NCBI GenBank assembly: GCA_000802095.1
Contig: JUEB01000024.1
Location: forward strand, 1 to 64,000
DNA: 64,000 nt
Source: Peptococcaceae bacterium BICA1-7
GTDB lineage: Bacteria; Bacillota; Desulfotomaculia; Desulfotomaculales; Desulfocucumaceae
Direction of reading: 5' to 3'
In this document: one piece after another, positions 1 to 8,655 of the stretch
Numbering within the stretch: the first letter of the stretch is position 1
Layout: every line of letters begins with the position of its first letter
The notes under the pieces: model-generated
What the model saw: the letters and a program-made list of their open reading frames with translations, nothing else
The model's database searches: none
What the model was told of the DNA's origin: nothing
Translations under genes and position numbers: made by a program

Positions 1-406
<406 letters not shown>

Positions 407-410
407 TTAA

Positions 411-446
411 TTCTCGAGGTTCGAAGTTCGAGGTTCGAGATTCGAT
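411..446. repeat. Heptamer tandem array (TTCGA type) in the 23S-5S spacer
   Basis: Just after the 23S end there is a run with period 7 and unit close to RRTTCGA: GGTTCGA, AGTTCGA, GGTTCGA, GATTCGA. A weaker reverse-oriented stretch, CTTCAAGCTCGAA, lies near 499-511, so the spacer may fold into an imperfect hairpin. The period matches the other heptamer arrays of this window although the unit differs. The rest of the 23S-5S spacer (447-585) shows nothing recognisable. Confidence 0.7.
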
Positions 447-585
447 TAAAAAGGAATTTGCTCTGCAGATTCCGGAAGAATTAAATCTTGGGCAGGACTT
501 CAAGCTCGAAAAACCTAACGCTTTTGTTCTCTTGATGAACTGTGAAGTTTTGAAGGTGCGTTGCACTAAAAAACGCATAGAGTTT

Positions 586-697
586 TCTGGTGACCATACC
601 GGAGGGGCCACACCCGTTCCCATCCCGAACACGGTAGTTAAGTCCTCCAGGGCCGATGGTACTTGGGTTTTCCCTGGGAGAGTAGGTCGTCGCCAGA
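586..697 (+). rRNA. 5S ribosomal RNA
   Basis: The terminal helix is formed by TCTGGTGAC at the start and GTCGCCAGA at the end. Between them are the conserved CCCGTTCCCATCCCGAACACGG-type loop and the GGGAGAGTAGGTCG segment. The length of about 112 nt is close to normal. It sits between the 23S and the initiator tRNA as part of one rRNA operon. The ends are estimated from the pairing of the first helix and may be off by a few bases. Confidence 0.95.
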
Positions 698-704
698 ATT
701 ATAT

Positions 705-780
705 CGCGGGATGGAGCAGCTGGCAGCTCGTCGGGCTCATAACCCGAAGGTCGCAGGTTCAAATCCTGCTCCCGCAACCA
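705..780 (+). tRNA. Initiator tRNA-fMet (anticodon CAT)
   Basis: The cloverleaf has acceptor arms CGCGGGA and TCCCGCA, a T loop TTCAAAT with stem GCAGG/CCTGC, and an encoded CCA end. The anticodon CAT is at 738-740. Two hallmarks show this is the initiator and not the elongator: the C1.A72 mismatch at the top of the acceptor, and three consecutive G:C pairs (GGG/CCC) in the anticodon stem. It lies 7 nt after the 5S and is followed by a terminator, so it is the last gene of the rRNA operon. Confidence 0.97.
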
Positions 781-782
781 GT

Positions 783-826
783 AAAAGATTAACCTCGCAA
801 TTATTTTGCGGGGTTAATCTTTTTTG
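783..826 (+). terminator. Rho-independent terminator of the rRNA/tRNA operon
   Basis: AAAAGATTAACCTCGCAA pairs with TTGCGGGGTTAATCTTTT around a short loop and is followed by a T run. It lies directly after the initiator tRNA. Confidence 0.9.
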
Positions 827-872
827 TAGTATCAGCATTTAAAAAATTATTATTACGGTTTGACTGCTAGCT

Positions 873-896
873 AATTGCCCGATGGGCAATTTTTTG
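873..896 (+). terminator. Second terminator-like hairpin
   Basis: AATTGCCC, a 3-nt loop GAT and GGGCAATT are followed by a T run. It could be a backup terminator for the rRNA operon, or an attenuator if a promoter lies upstream. A TATAAT at 929-934 just downstream could serve the ABC transporter genes, but no good -35 box goes with it. Confidence 0.6.
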
Positions 897-964
897 TTAA
901 TAGGCAAGGTTTTTTTGGTAAAAGCAGATATAATAAAACCGTTAATATCAATTGAGAGGGAAGA

Positions 965-1945
965 ATGGTTATTAAAAAGTCTGAACAAATTGTTACGGCC
1001 AGGGGGCTGGTTAAAAAATTTGGAGATTTTACGGCGGTGAAGGGGATAGACTTTACCGTGGCCGGGGGCGAGTGCTTTGGCCTGTTAGGCCCCAACGGGG
1101 CCGGGAAATCGTCGGTGGTCAGGATGATTCACGGCTTTTCACCGGTTACCGGAGGCAGTTTGGCTGTGTTCGGGAAGGATATATCGGCAGGTTCAAGGGA
1201 GATAAAGGCCAGGATAGGTGTGGTGCCCCAGGATGACAACCTGGACCCGGAGCTTACGGTGTGGCAGAATCTGGTGGTTTACGCCGGTTATTTCAGGATG
1301 CAAAAAGATAGGGCTGAAAGTAGAGCTGAGGAGATACTAGCTTTTATGGACCTTTCTGAGAAGTCCGGCCATGTTGTGGAGCATCTCTCGGGGGGGCAGA
1401 AGAGGCGGCTTACTATTGGGAGGGCACTGATTAACCAGCCGGACCTGCTAATACTGGATGAGCCCACCACCGGTCTGGACCCCCACGCCCGGCGCATAGT
1501 GTGGCAGCGCCTAAGGAGACTTAAGGAGGCCGGCACCACCATGATTTTGACCACTCACTATCTGGAGGAGGCCAGCCAGCTCTGTGACCGGCTGTTAGTT
1601 TTGCACCGGGGCAGTATACTGGAGGAAGGGGCCCCGGCAGAGCTGGTCCATCGTCATGTGGGAAGTCATGCACTGGAGCTGGGTCTGGACCCGGGGCAAA
1701 TGGGCATGCTGGCCGAAGGCCTGGAAAGGTTGATTAAGTCACGTCAGCTGCTGGGGGATGAGATGGTGCTGTTTACCGACCAGGGGAGGGATCTGGCCGC
1801 AAAGATTTCTGCAAGAGCGGATGAAATGGATATAGCAATAAGCCGGCAAATGCTCAGGCAGTCCAACCTGGAGGATGTTTTCTTAAAGCTTACCGGAGAA
1901 ACACTGACCGGGGACCATGAGGAAGAGCCGGGAGGTGACCGCTGA
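965..1945 (+). CDS. ABC-2 type exporter, ATP-binding subunit
   Basis: Cytoplasmic ATPase of a two-gene ABC exporter, 326 aa. Walker A GPNGAGKSS is at residues 42-50, the Q-loop glutamine at 90, the signature LSGGQ at 142-146, Walker B LLILDEP at 162-168 and the H-loop histidine near 199. The C-terminal ~100 residues after the ATPase core resemble the extension found in NodI/CcmA/drug-exporter (DRA) ATPases. The ATG start follows an AGAGGGA ribosome-binding site. The stop overlaps the start of the permease gene by one base (TGATG), so the two are translationally coupled. The NodI-NodJ pair is the closest well-known architecture, but no nodulation role is implied and the substrate is unknown. 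Confidence 0.93.
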   Translation: MVIKKSEQIVTARGLVKKFGDFTAVKGIDFTVAGGECFGLLGPNGAGKSSVVRMIHGFSPVTGGSLAVFGKDISAGSREIKARIGVVPQDDNLDPELTVWQNLVVYAGYFRMQKDRAESRAEEILAFMDLSEKSGHVVEHLSGGQKRRLTIGRALINQPDLLILDEPTTGLDPHARRIVWQRLRRLKEAGTTMILTTHYLEEASQLCDRLLVLHRGSILEEGAPAELVHRHVGSHALELGLDPGQMGMLAEGLERLIKSRQLLGDEMVLFTDQGRDLAAKISARADEMDIAISRQMLRQSNLEDVFLKLTGETLTGDHEEEPGGDR

Positions 1946-2751
1946 TGCCGAAGACAAAGGAACTAATCAGAGAGATATTTACCAGGCCCGACCTTTCCTG
2001 GCCCCTGATCTGGAGGGTCTTTTACAGAAACCTGCTGGTATTTAAGAAGACCTGGGTGGCCAACATTATGTTTAATTTTGTGGAGCCGCTGCTCTACCTC
2101 TGGGCCATTGGCCTGGGCCTGGGGGCGTATGTTGCCAGTATAGGAGGGCTAACCTACATAGATTTTCTGGCCCCGGCACTGATCGGATCCTCGGCCATGT
2201 TTTCCACCGCCTACGAGATGACTTACGGAAGCTTCACCCGGATGACTTACCAGAAGACCTTCCACGGGATGGTGTCCACCCCGGTAAGCATGGACGATGT
2301 GGTGATGGGGGAGATAATCTACGGTACTTTCAAGGGAGTGCTTTACGGTATGGTTTTCTTGATTGTGGTGGCCCTGTTCGGGGTGGTCAAATCTCCCTGG
2401 GCTCTTTTGATACCGTTCCCCCTGGCCCTTATGGTAATGATTATTTCCATACTGTCCCTTATATGGACCAGCATAGCCCCCAATTATGATTCTTTCGGGT
2501 ATTTTTTTACACTGATAATAACTCCCATGTTTCTTTTCTCCGGGGTGTTTTTTCCGGTGGAAAGTCTTCCTGCCGGAGCGGCCTTCCTTCCCTGGCTGAC
2601 TCCCCTGTATCACGCTGTGGAAATAATTCGCCCCCTGACCCTTGGCCTGGTGGACCGGTCAGCTGTGACGCATCTGGTTTGGCTGGCTGTTTTCGTTTTA
2701 TTGACCGTCAGAATACCGCTGGTGATGGTGAAAAAAAGGCTGGTACAATGA
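1945..2751 (+). CDS. ABC-2 type exporter, permease subunit (NodJ-like)
   Basis: Integral membrane partner of the preceding ATPase, 268 aa. About six hydrophobic segments are visible, starting near residue 40 (after a basic N-terminal part with LIWRVFYRNLLVFKKTW) and ending near 260. The motif region PMFLFSGVFFPVESLP is typical of ABC2_membrane family permeases. Start and stop overlap with the ATPase gene, so a stoichiometric exporter complex in the cytoplasmic membrane is expected. The substrate cannot be read from the sequence; lipid-linked saccharides, drugs and lantibiotics are all known for this family. Confidence 0.9.
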   Translation: MPKTKELIREIFTRPDLSWPLIWRVFYRNLLVFKKTWVANIMFNFVEPLLYLWAIGLGLGAYVASIGGLTYIDFLAPALIGSSAMFSTAYEMTYGSFTRMTYQKTFHGMVSTPVSMDDVVMGEIIYGTFKGVLYGMVFLIVVALFGVVKSPWALLIPFPLALMVMIISILSLIWTSIAPNYDSFGYFFTLIITPMFLFSGVFFPVESLPAGAAFLPWLTPLYHAVEIIRPLTLGLVDRSAVTHLVWLAVFVLLTVRIPLVMVKKRLVQ

Positions 2752-2772
2752 TTTAGGCTAATAGGCGGGTTT

Positions 2773-2861
2773 TTGCGGTCGGAATACAGGAGTCAGAAGA
2801 CAGAATTCAGAAAATAAGAGGCATTCCTGACAGGTCCCTGGACATATCTGGAATGCCTCTT
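2773..2861. repeat. Heptamer element E1: left arm plus core hairpin
   Basis: GCGGTCGGAATACAGGAGTC and the following bases to 2812 form a type-A heptamer array (units such as GGAATAC, AGGAGTC, AGAAGAC, AGAATTC). No facing right arm is present. It is followed by GAGGCATTCC (2818-2828), which pairs perfectly with GGAATGCCTC near 2852-2861 and then runs into CTTTG. The GGCATTCCTG box recurs inside other elements of this family. The hairpin lies between convergent genes and may double as a terminator. Confidence 0.75.
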
Positions 2862-2897
2862 TGCTGTTGTAAAAAGCCAACTTTTATAGTGGTTCTA

Positions 2898-4173
2898 TTA
2901 TTCTGTTCTGGTCGGGAGATGGATTAGAACTGTCTGGTCTCCTTCATTCCACTCTACAGTATAGCCCAATGCCTCGGCACATATATCTGGCCGGCAGGTA
3001 GACCCTGCCCTGGAGCAGCACCGGAGCAGTTTCCATCTGTACAGGCTTGTCATTAACATACATAATGCTGCCTCCGGTGGCCAGCACAATGGTGGCGCCT
3101 TCCTTTACCATGGTGACGGTGCTGCTGGAGGAGCTCCAGGCTATTCCGTCCTCCGGCACTCCCAGAGCCAGGGCCAGGTAGCGGACCGGCACCAGGGCGC
3201 GGCCGTTTTCAATGAAGGGGGAGGCGTCCATACGGTATTCAATGCCTCCTTCTGTGTATGTGCCGAGTCCGATATGAAAGGCAGTTCCCGGGTTTTCGCC
3301 TGCTTTTGTGAGGATAATTTCATTTACAGGGACATTATCGGAAGGAACAGCCGCAGTGTCCCGGGGGTAAGTAATGGCCTGGGTAACTATATCTCCCGGC
3401 CCTGGCGATTTAAGGCTGTACGTTACATTAAGTTTTTCACCGTCTTTTTTTATGGAAACTATTTTGATGGAATAGCCCCCGGTAGGCTTCTCACCCCAGT
3501 TGAGGGTTATGCTTTTACCGTCACCGGATAAATTCCATGTAACGCCGTCTTTATCGGTGGCGCTGTCTATTGCTTTATTAAAGGCCAGCAACAGTGTGGC
3601 CTGATCGGTGGATGTAAGGGGTTCTCCGGGGCGAAAAAGCTTTTGAGCCTTAAAAAGCCCAAGCTTGCAGGCATACTGTACCGAGTCCAGGTTTTCTTTT
3701 CCTATTTCTTCCTCGTCGTCAAAAATAAGATACTCGAGTGTTATCGGCAGGCTCCCGACTCGGGCGTTGAGGGCATTCACAGCCATAAGGGCGGCCTCCG
3801 ACCTGGTGACTGGATCCTCCGGACGGAATGGCTCTCCACTTTTGACCACACCGTAGTGGCCGGCAATAACCAGGTCACTGGCGTAAGAATCCTCCGGACT
3901 CACATCCGGCGCCACATCCCGGACATCGGGGGCCTTAATGAAGCGTATATTGTCAAGGTTAAGCCCGGATGCACGAATAATGGAAGAGATAAATTGCCCT
4001 CTGGTAACCTGCGCCTCTACTGTGGGGCTGCTGATAAGTGAGGCTGAAATTGAGGGAACTCCGGCCGCCGCCGGTGCGGCCTGGGAATTTGCATCCAGCG
4101 CCATGGCCGGTGCGGCCGAGGTCAGTAGGGTAATTGACAAAAGAGATGAAAGAAGTTTGTGCCTGATAGTCAT
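2898..4173 (-). pseudogene. Secreted SLH / copper-amine-oxidase-stalk protein with a probable 3' frameshift
   Basis: Cell-surface protein read on the minus strand from ATG at 4173, with GGAGG at about 4185-4189. Residues 1-26 are a signal peptide (MTIRHKLLSSLLSI..., cleavage after AMA). Two S-layer-homology-like segments follow at about 52-190, with SEAALMAVNALN typical of SLH helices. The C-terminal third is a copper amine oxidase N-terminal (stalk) domain (PFIENGRALVPVRYLALALG). In frame the protein stops early at 2944 as RYMCRGIGLYCRVE. One base further the frame reads AEALGYTVEWNEGDQTVLIHLP and stops at 2898, which is the expected end of a stalk domain. Removing one base near 2979 gives LPARYMAEALGYTVEW. 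This is either a real lesion, phase variation or a sequencing error. The function is structural or unknown. Confidence 0.8.
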
Positions 4174-4256
4174 AATAATGCTTACCTCCGGTGTTTTTGC
4201 TATTTTAATTAAATGACGCTGGTGGGCCTGCTCTGGTTCCCTTTATTGGGGAAATG

Positions 4257-4296
4257 AAAAAAGCTGCCCCGGCGTATGTAAAATGCCCGGGACAGC
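4257..4296 (-). terminator. Terminator for the small minus-strand gene
   Basis: Read on the minus strand, GCTGTCCCGGGC pairs with GCCGGGGCAGC and is followed by TTTTTTCATTT. It lies between the stop of the 4371-4697 gene and the promoter region of the SLH gene, so it separates the two transcription units. Confidence 0.8.
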
Positions 4297-4370
4297 ATAG
4301 TGCCACTGTTTTTTTGTTATGCCTGCAATTAATCATCAGCGCCTACGTTATTAAAATGGCCGGCAGGCGG

Positions 4371-4697
4371 TCAGGAAAGAGTATACCTGCCGGGATTTAA
4401 TACCTTCATCATGTGGGCGGCGGCAATCATTTTAGCGTTAAGCACATCGGGGGTCTGTCCCTGCACCCGCTCCATCTCTTCTCTGACGGTGGCACCCTCC
4501 CTGCTGCACCTGAATATATCCTCACCCAGCGTCTGGCGGGACTCATCGAACCGGGCAAAGCTTATGGCCGACGAATAAACGTCGCAGAGAAGATTTTTCT
4601 CCAGCACCGGGTCACTTTCCGGCAGAGGAACCGCCTGTCCCCGGTAAATCTCAATCAGTGCGGCCAGGAGATATTGAGTATTGTCATTATCGTTCAT
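4371..4697 (-). CDS. Hypothetical protein (108 aa)
   Basis: A small, probably cytoplasmic, mostly helical protein of 108 aa that I do not recognise. It has no signal peptide, membrane segment or cysteine cluster. The chosen start is the ATG at 4697 (MNDNDN...), because the GAGGTG ribosome-binding site lies about 8 nt before it. An ATG five codons upstream overlaps that site. The C-terminal half (LNAKMIAAAHMMKVLNPGRYTLS) looks like an ordered helix. It has its own terminator and no functional neighbours. Confidence 0.65.
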   Translation of the reverse strand: MNDNDNTQYLLAALIEIYRGQAVPLPESDPVLEKNLLCDVYSSAISFARFDESRQTLGEDIFRCSREGATVREEMERVQGQTPDVLNAKMIAAAHMMKVLNPGRYTLS

Positions 4698-4922
4698 TTT
4701 TAAACACCTCATATTAGATTATATCCATTAAGGAGCCCTGGCGAAAGTACTCCGGCTGTAAAAATTTTGTGAAATCCTCCCATGAAAGCGGTGCCTTGCC
4801 GGGGATATTTTTCTATATGATATACCGGTTTTTCCCCAAAACACTATTGTATCGGTTTTTCTGTTGGGGCATAATTGATTGATAGCCTGAAATCTTTTTA
4901 TGTCGAAGGGAAAGATCTTAAA

Positions 4923-6113
4923 ATGAAAATGAACAAGAAGGTATTGGGGCTTTTAGGCACGGGCCATGCCATTACAGATATTAACCAGGGGGCTATAGCC
5001 ATGTTCCTGGCCTTTCTGCAGCCTGTTTTTGCCCTGAGCCAGACCCAGGTGGGACTGGCCATGCTGGCCTTTAACCTCAGCTCTTCAATAATCCAGCCTA
5101 TCTTCGGGGTGATCAGTGACCGCGTCCGGGCCATTTGGCTGATACCTCTGGGCTGCCTGCTGGCCGGTCTGGGCATGGCCCTCACAGGGCTCTCCTTTAA
5201 TTACGGCACTCTTCTGGGGGCGGCCCTTTTAAGCGGCCTGGGTGTTGCCGCCTACCATCCGGAGGGGTCCAAATTCGCCCGCTTTGCCAGCGGCTCTCTT
5301 AAAGGAACGGGTATGTCCCTGTTTTCAGTGGGGGGGAATATAGGCTTCGCGGCCGGGCCGGTGCTGGCCAGCCTTTTTTACGGGCTGGCGGGACTGCACG
5401 GATCAGTGGGATTCCTTGTGCTAAACGGTATAATGGCGCTTTTTTTATGGGCAGGCATCCCCACCATTGCGGCAGTGGGGGACTACGGAGCCGGCTCCTC
5501 TGCCCGCCGGTCATCCTCCGGTGGAGTGCGGCTGGATGCAAGGGCAATGATACCGGTTGTGCTGCTGGTAATGGTGGTTATTATGAGATCCTGGGTACAT
5601 ATGGGGCTGGTCACCTTTCTGCCCCAGTATTATGTCCACTATCTGCATCAGGGCGGGGCCTATGCTGCTGCCATAACCTCCATATTCCTCCTGGCCGGTG
5701 TATTTGGCACCCTGGCAGGGGGGCCGGCGGCAGATCGCTGGGGGCTTAAAACGGTCATTATTGGCTCCATGGCCATGACCATACCTCTATTATTACTTTT
5801 CAGCCGCCTAAGCGGCGTATGGGTAACTGTTGCGGTGTTCCTGGCGGGCTTTGCGGTCATTTCCACCTTTTCAGTTACCGTGGTGCTGGGGCAGGAGATG
5901 CTCCCCAACAATGTGGGGCTGGCTTCGGGCCTTATGCTGGGCTTCGGTATAGGCATGGGAGGGGTGGGCACCACCCTGCTGGGCTGGGTGGCAGACCGCT
6001 GGGGACTGCCAATGGTTTTCGAAGTAATGATAATTTTCCCTGTCCTGGGGCTGATCATTGCTTTTTTCCTGCCGGGAAGCAGCGCACTGGCCCGCAGGCA
6101 GAGTGCGGTCTGA
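4923..6113 (+). CDS. MFS transporter, fosmidomycin-resistance (Fsr) type
   Basis: Proton-driven efflux protein of the major facilitator superfamily, 396 aa with about 12 membrane segments. The N-terminus (GTGHAITDINQGAIAMFLAF), the ISDRVRAIW loop after helix 2 and AAYHPEGSKFA in helix 4-5 are typical of the Fsr-like subgroup. A second DRWG-type loop (AADRWGLKTV) opens the C-terminal half. The ATG at 4923 was chosen because an AAGGGA site lies 12 nt upstream; a TTG at 4875 is in frame but gives an unlikely hydrophilic extension. Monocistronic. The true substrate is unknown; Fsr homologues export fosmidomycin and other small acids. Confidence 0.85.
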   Translation: MKMNKKVLGLLGTGHAITDINQGAIAMFLAFLQPVFALSQTQVGLAMLAFNLSSSIIQPIFGVISDRVRAIWLIPLGCLLAGLGMALTGLSFNYGTLLGAALLSGLGVAAYHPEGSKFARFASGSLKGTGMSLFSVGGNIGFAAGPVLASLFYGLAGLHGSVGFLVLNGIMALFLWAGIPTIAAVGDYGAGSSARRSSSGGVRLDARAMIPVVLLVMVVIMRSWVHMGLVTFLPQYYVHYLHQGGAYAAAITSIFLLAGVFGTLAGGPAADRWGLKTVIIGSMAMTIPLLLLFSRLSGVWVTVAVFLAGFAVISTFSVTVVLGQEMLPNNVGLASGLMLGFGIGMGGVGTTLLGWVADRWGLPMVFEVMIIFPVLGLIIAFFLPGSSALARRQSAV

Positions 6114-6292
6114 CCTGCGGGCAGCCTGGGTAGCGCTCCTCCAGCTGTGGCGGGGAATTGGAGGGTTTATGGGCGGGGCCTCCAGTACAGGTTCGCATTT
6201 CCGGGAGAAAACCGGGTAGAGAGGCATTGACTTGAGGGACCTGCGGGATTATCCTGAGGTTAGCCAAAAAACAGCTGTTCGGGAAGGAAAAA

Positions 6293-7228
6293 ATGACTAC
6301 CAAAACTTTGGATGATAGAAAAGTTTTTATTACAGCACAGGTTGGCCCGGAGGAAAAGCTTTCCAAAATAGCCGGGTCCGGGGCAGACGGCATTGGCCTT
6401 CTGGAGGCGGAGTGTCCCCATAATCTTTCTCCGGTGGAGGCAGAGGATCAATATTTTGCTTTCTTTAGGGAAGCGGCCCAAACACCGGGCCAGGTGCCGG
6501 TAACCCTTTTACTGCCTGATTTAGGGGCAGAAATTAACGGGCCGGTTCCGAAGGTCCGGGGTATAAGGCATTTACTGTCCAGCCCCGGTATGTACACCCC
6601 CTTTCTGAGGGCAGTTTTACGTGCAGGGACCCATGGCTGCTATGAGCTGGCCCTGCCTATGGTCAGCCAGGTGGCTGAGGTATTGGCCTTTAAGGAGATT
6701 ATGGGAGAGGTCCGGGCCAGGCTGGAAAGTGAGGGTATCGGCTGTTCAACTCCGTCGGCCGGCGTGGTGGTGGAGGCCCCCTCTGTAATACCGGCTATAA
6801 AGACTTTGATGTTTGAGTCCATCTTTTTTTTAATAGGTCAAAACTATGTCAAATACCTGATGGCGGACCAGTCCATAAGTGGAGAGAGGGAGCAGGAGGC
6901 CTACTTCAGCCAGGCCTTTATGCTGCAGTCGCTGGCTATGGTGGAGAGCCTTAAAGGGCGAAAGGGAGGGGCCAGGATAAGCGCCCCGGCTGTGAGGGAC
7001 CCGGTGGCTGTGCCTATACTGGTGGGGATGGGCTTTAATCATTTAGTTGCGCCGCCTGAAATGATTCCCGCCATAAAAGGTAATGTGGAATCAATAAGCT
7101 TCCGGGAGGTCTGCCTGATAGCCTCGAAAACCACCTCTTACTGGGACCCGCACCAGGCCAGGGAGTACGCCAGGGAAAGGCTTGCCAGGCTGAAGTCCCT
7201 GCCCGGCCCCGGAAATAAAAAAACCTAA
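6293..7228 (+). CDS. PEP-utilising enzyme TIM-barrel protein, probably non-catalytic
   Basis: A 311-aa stand-alone version of the C-terminal PEP-binding barrel of PTS enzyme I and PEP synthase. Family landmarks are GADGIGLLEAE (residues ~30-40), RGIRHLL, a PFLRAVLRAGTHG helix, LALPMVSQVAEV, GVVVEAPSVIPA and PILVGMGFNHLVAPP. Several key residues are changed. The arginine of the enzyme I YRTEF motif is lost, the arginine of RTxDIGGDK is replaced by leucine (LLLPDLGAE), GTNDL has become GQNYV, the VDRG arginine is gone, and the catalytic cysteine of CGE is alanine (ISAPAVRD). There is no swivelling phosphohistidine domain. A sensory, structural or altered-ligand role is inferred. The next gene, a DUF401 permease, starts 16 nt later, so the two form an operon. 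Confidence 0.75.
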   Translation: MTTKTLDDRKVFITAQVGPEEKLSKIAGSGADGIGLLEAECPHNLSPVEAEDQYFAFFREAAQTPGQVPVTLLLPDLGAEINGPVPKVRGIRHLLSSPGMYTPFLRAVLRAGTHGCYELALPMVSQVAEVLAFKEIMGEVRARLESEGIGCSTPSAGVVVEAPSVIPAIKTLMFESIFFLIGQNYVKYLMADQSISGEREQEAYFSQAFMLQSLAMVESLKGRKGGARISAPAVRDPVAVPILVGMGFNHLVAPPEMIPAIKGNVESISFREVCLIASKTTSYWDPHQAREYARERLARLKSLPGPGNKKT

Positions 7229-7244
7229 GGCGAGGTACTACTAA

Positions 7245-8492
7245 ATGCTGCCTGTAATAAAAATGGCTGCAGTATTTGCTCTGGTTGTATTAATGCTGCA
7301 AAGGAAAATAAACCTTGGCGTCACCATGATGGCAGCCGCCCTGGCACTGGGGCTTCTTTTCGGGATGGGCCTGGTTTCCATAATAAAACAGGCCGGGCTG
7401 ACTTTTGCTGATAGCGGAACTTTAACACTTATGCTGGCCCTTATTCTTATAATGGTGCTGGAATCGGTAATGCGGCGGTCCGGTATGCTGGGGGACATGA
7501 CCGGCTCCATATTCCTTCTTCACTGGAACCCCAAGGTGCTTACGGCCGCCATACCAGCCATTATCGGCTTTCTTCCCTCTGCCGGGGGGGCCAGATTTTC
7601 TGCCCCCCTCGTGGAGCAGGCCATGACGGGATCGTCATACCGGGCCGAGGAAAAGGTTTTTATTAACTACTGGTTCAGGCATGTATGGGAGTACTCCCTC
7701 CCTCTATATCCGGGCATTATACTGGCGGCCCAGCTGTCGGGAGTGCCACTGGGCAGAATAATACTCTGGCAGTGGCCCTTTACTGTTGTATGGGCTCTCC
7801 TGGGCTACTGGCTGGTGTTTAGAGGTAAAAAAATGGAAATCTGCAGTTCTACCCCTGTCCAGCAGCCTTTAGATAAGAGGCCCATTGTGCTGCTGATCTC
7901 CAGCATATGGCCCATACTGGCCACGGTGGGGCTGGTGATAGCCCATGTTCCCATAGTCCTGGCCCTTTTGGCGGTACTGGCGGCGCTTATGGCGCAGAAG
8001 AAATACCCGCTTATACAGGTGTGGGATACATTAAGAGAGCCTATGACTGCCGGGATAGTATTCCTTATCTGGGGAACCATGGCCTTTAAGGATATACTTC
8101 AGGTGTCCGGCGCCGTATCCCAGGTGAGCGGCATATTTATTTCCTCGGGAGTGCCCCCCTATGCGGTGGCCATTGTACTGCCGCTCATGGCGGGTATTCT
8201 CACCGGGCTGGTGCAGGCCTGCATCGGGGTGTCCTTCCCCCTGGTGCTGGGAGTTGTAGAGCCAACGGCGGCCTATGTGATGCTGGCCTATGTATCCGCA
8301 GTGGTGGGGGTTATGATGTCCCCGGTGCACCTGTGCTTTATTCTGACCAATGACTATTTCCAGGCGGATTTTTTTAGGTCGTACAGATCCCTTATAGCAC
8401 CCAGTCTCTTGGTGCTGGCTGGGGCGGTAACCCTGTTCGGCTTTGCCAGCAGCAGGGGAGTGATGGCATGGAGCCTGCACCTGCTGCATTAA
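7245..8492 (+). CDS. DUF401 family membrane permease
   Basis: Integral membrane protein of 415 aa with about ten hydrophobic segments. The PSAGGARFSAPLVEQAM segment (near residue 107) and YPGIILAAQLSG are typical of the DUF401 family of uncharacterised transporters, which are distantly related to GntP-like anion carriers. ATG with a GAGGTAC site 16 nt after the preceding stop. Its likely partner is the enzyme I-like barrel upstream, suggesting that a solute is imported and sensed or bound in the cytoplasm. No substrate has been assigned to the family to my knowledge. Confidence 0.82.
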   Translation: MLPVIKMAAVFALVVLMLQRKINLGVTMMAAALALGLLFGMGLVSIIKQAGLTFADSGTLTLMLALILIMVLESVMRRSGMLGDMTGSIFLLHWNPKVLTAAIPAIIGFLPSAGGARFSAPLVEQAMTGSSYRAEEKVFINYWFRHVWEYSLPLYPGIILAAQLSGVPLGRIILWQWPFTVVWALLGYWLVFRGKKMEICSSTPVQQPLDKRPIVLLISSIWPILATVGLVIAHVPIVLALLAVLAALMAQKKYPLIQVWDTLREPMTAGIVFLIWGTMAFKDILQVSGAVSQVSGIFISSGVPPYAVAIVLPLMAGILTGLVQACIGVSFPLVLGVVEPTAAYVMLAYVSAVVGVMMSPVHLCFILTNDYFQADFFRSYRSLIAPSLLVLAGAVTLFGFASSRGVMAWSLHLLH

Positions 8493-8599
8493 TGAATGAA
8501 AGAGGGTAATTCTATAAAATAAGCAATTTTAGGATAAAAATCAGCAATGTAGGAAACACATTCAATCCCTTTTGGCATTAAAGTAGTTATAAGTGTTAT

Positions 8600-8606
8600 T
8601 GTCGAA
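8600..8606 (+). promoter_or_regulatory. Candidate Spo0A (0A) box
   Basis: TGTCGAA in the context TTATTGTCGAAATC, 50 nt before the start of the giant SLH gene. The 0A box consensus is TGNCGAA with flanking T and A. The same 13-mer, TTATTGTCGAAAT, recurs before the PilZ gene at about 32320. A single 7-mer is weak evidence. Confidence 0.4.
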
Positions 8607-8655
8607 ATCTCGATGATAATTTAATAACTAAAAATGTCAGCAGGGAGAGATTTAT

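Noticed and set aside
965-2751. Nodulation factor export (NodI/NodJ)
   Set aside because: The similarity is at the family level of the DRA/ABC-2 exporters. No other nodulation gene is present and the context is not of a symbiont.
4901-4907. TGTCGAA (0A-box-like) before the MFS gene
   Set aside because: It overlaps the ribosome-binding region 16-22 nt before the start codon, not a promoter position, and lacks the extended flanks of the other two. The same 7-mer also occurs inside coding sequences by chance.
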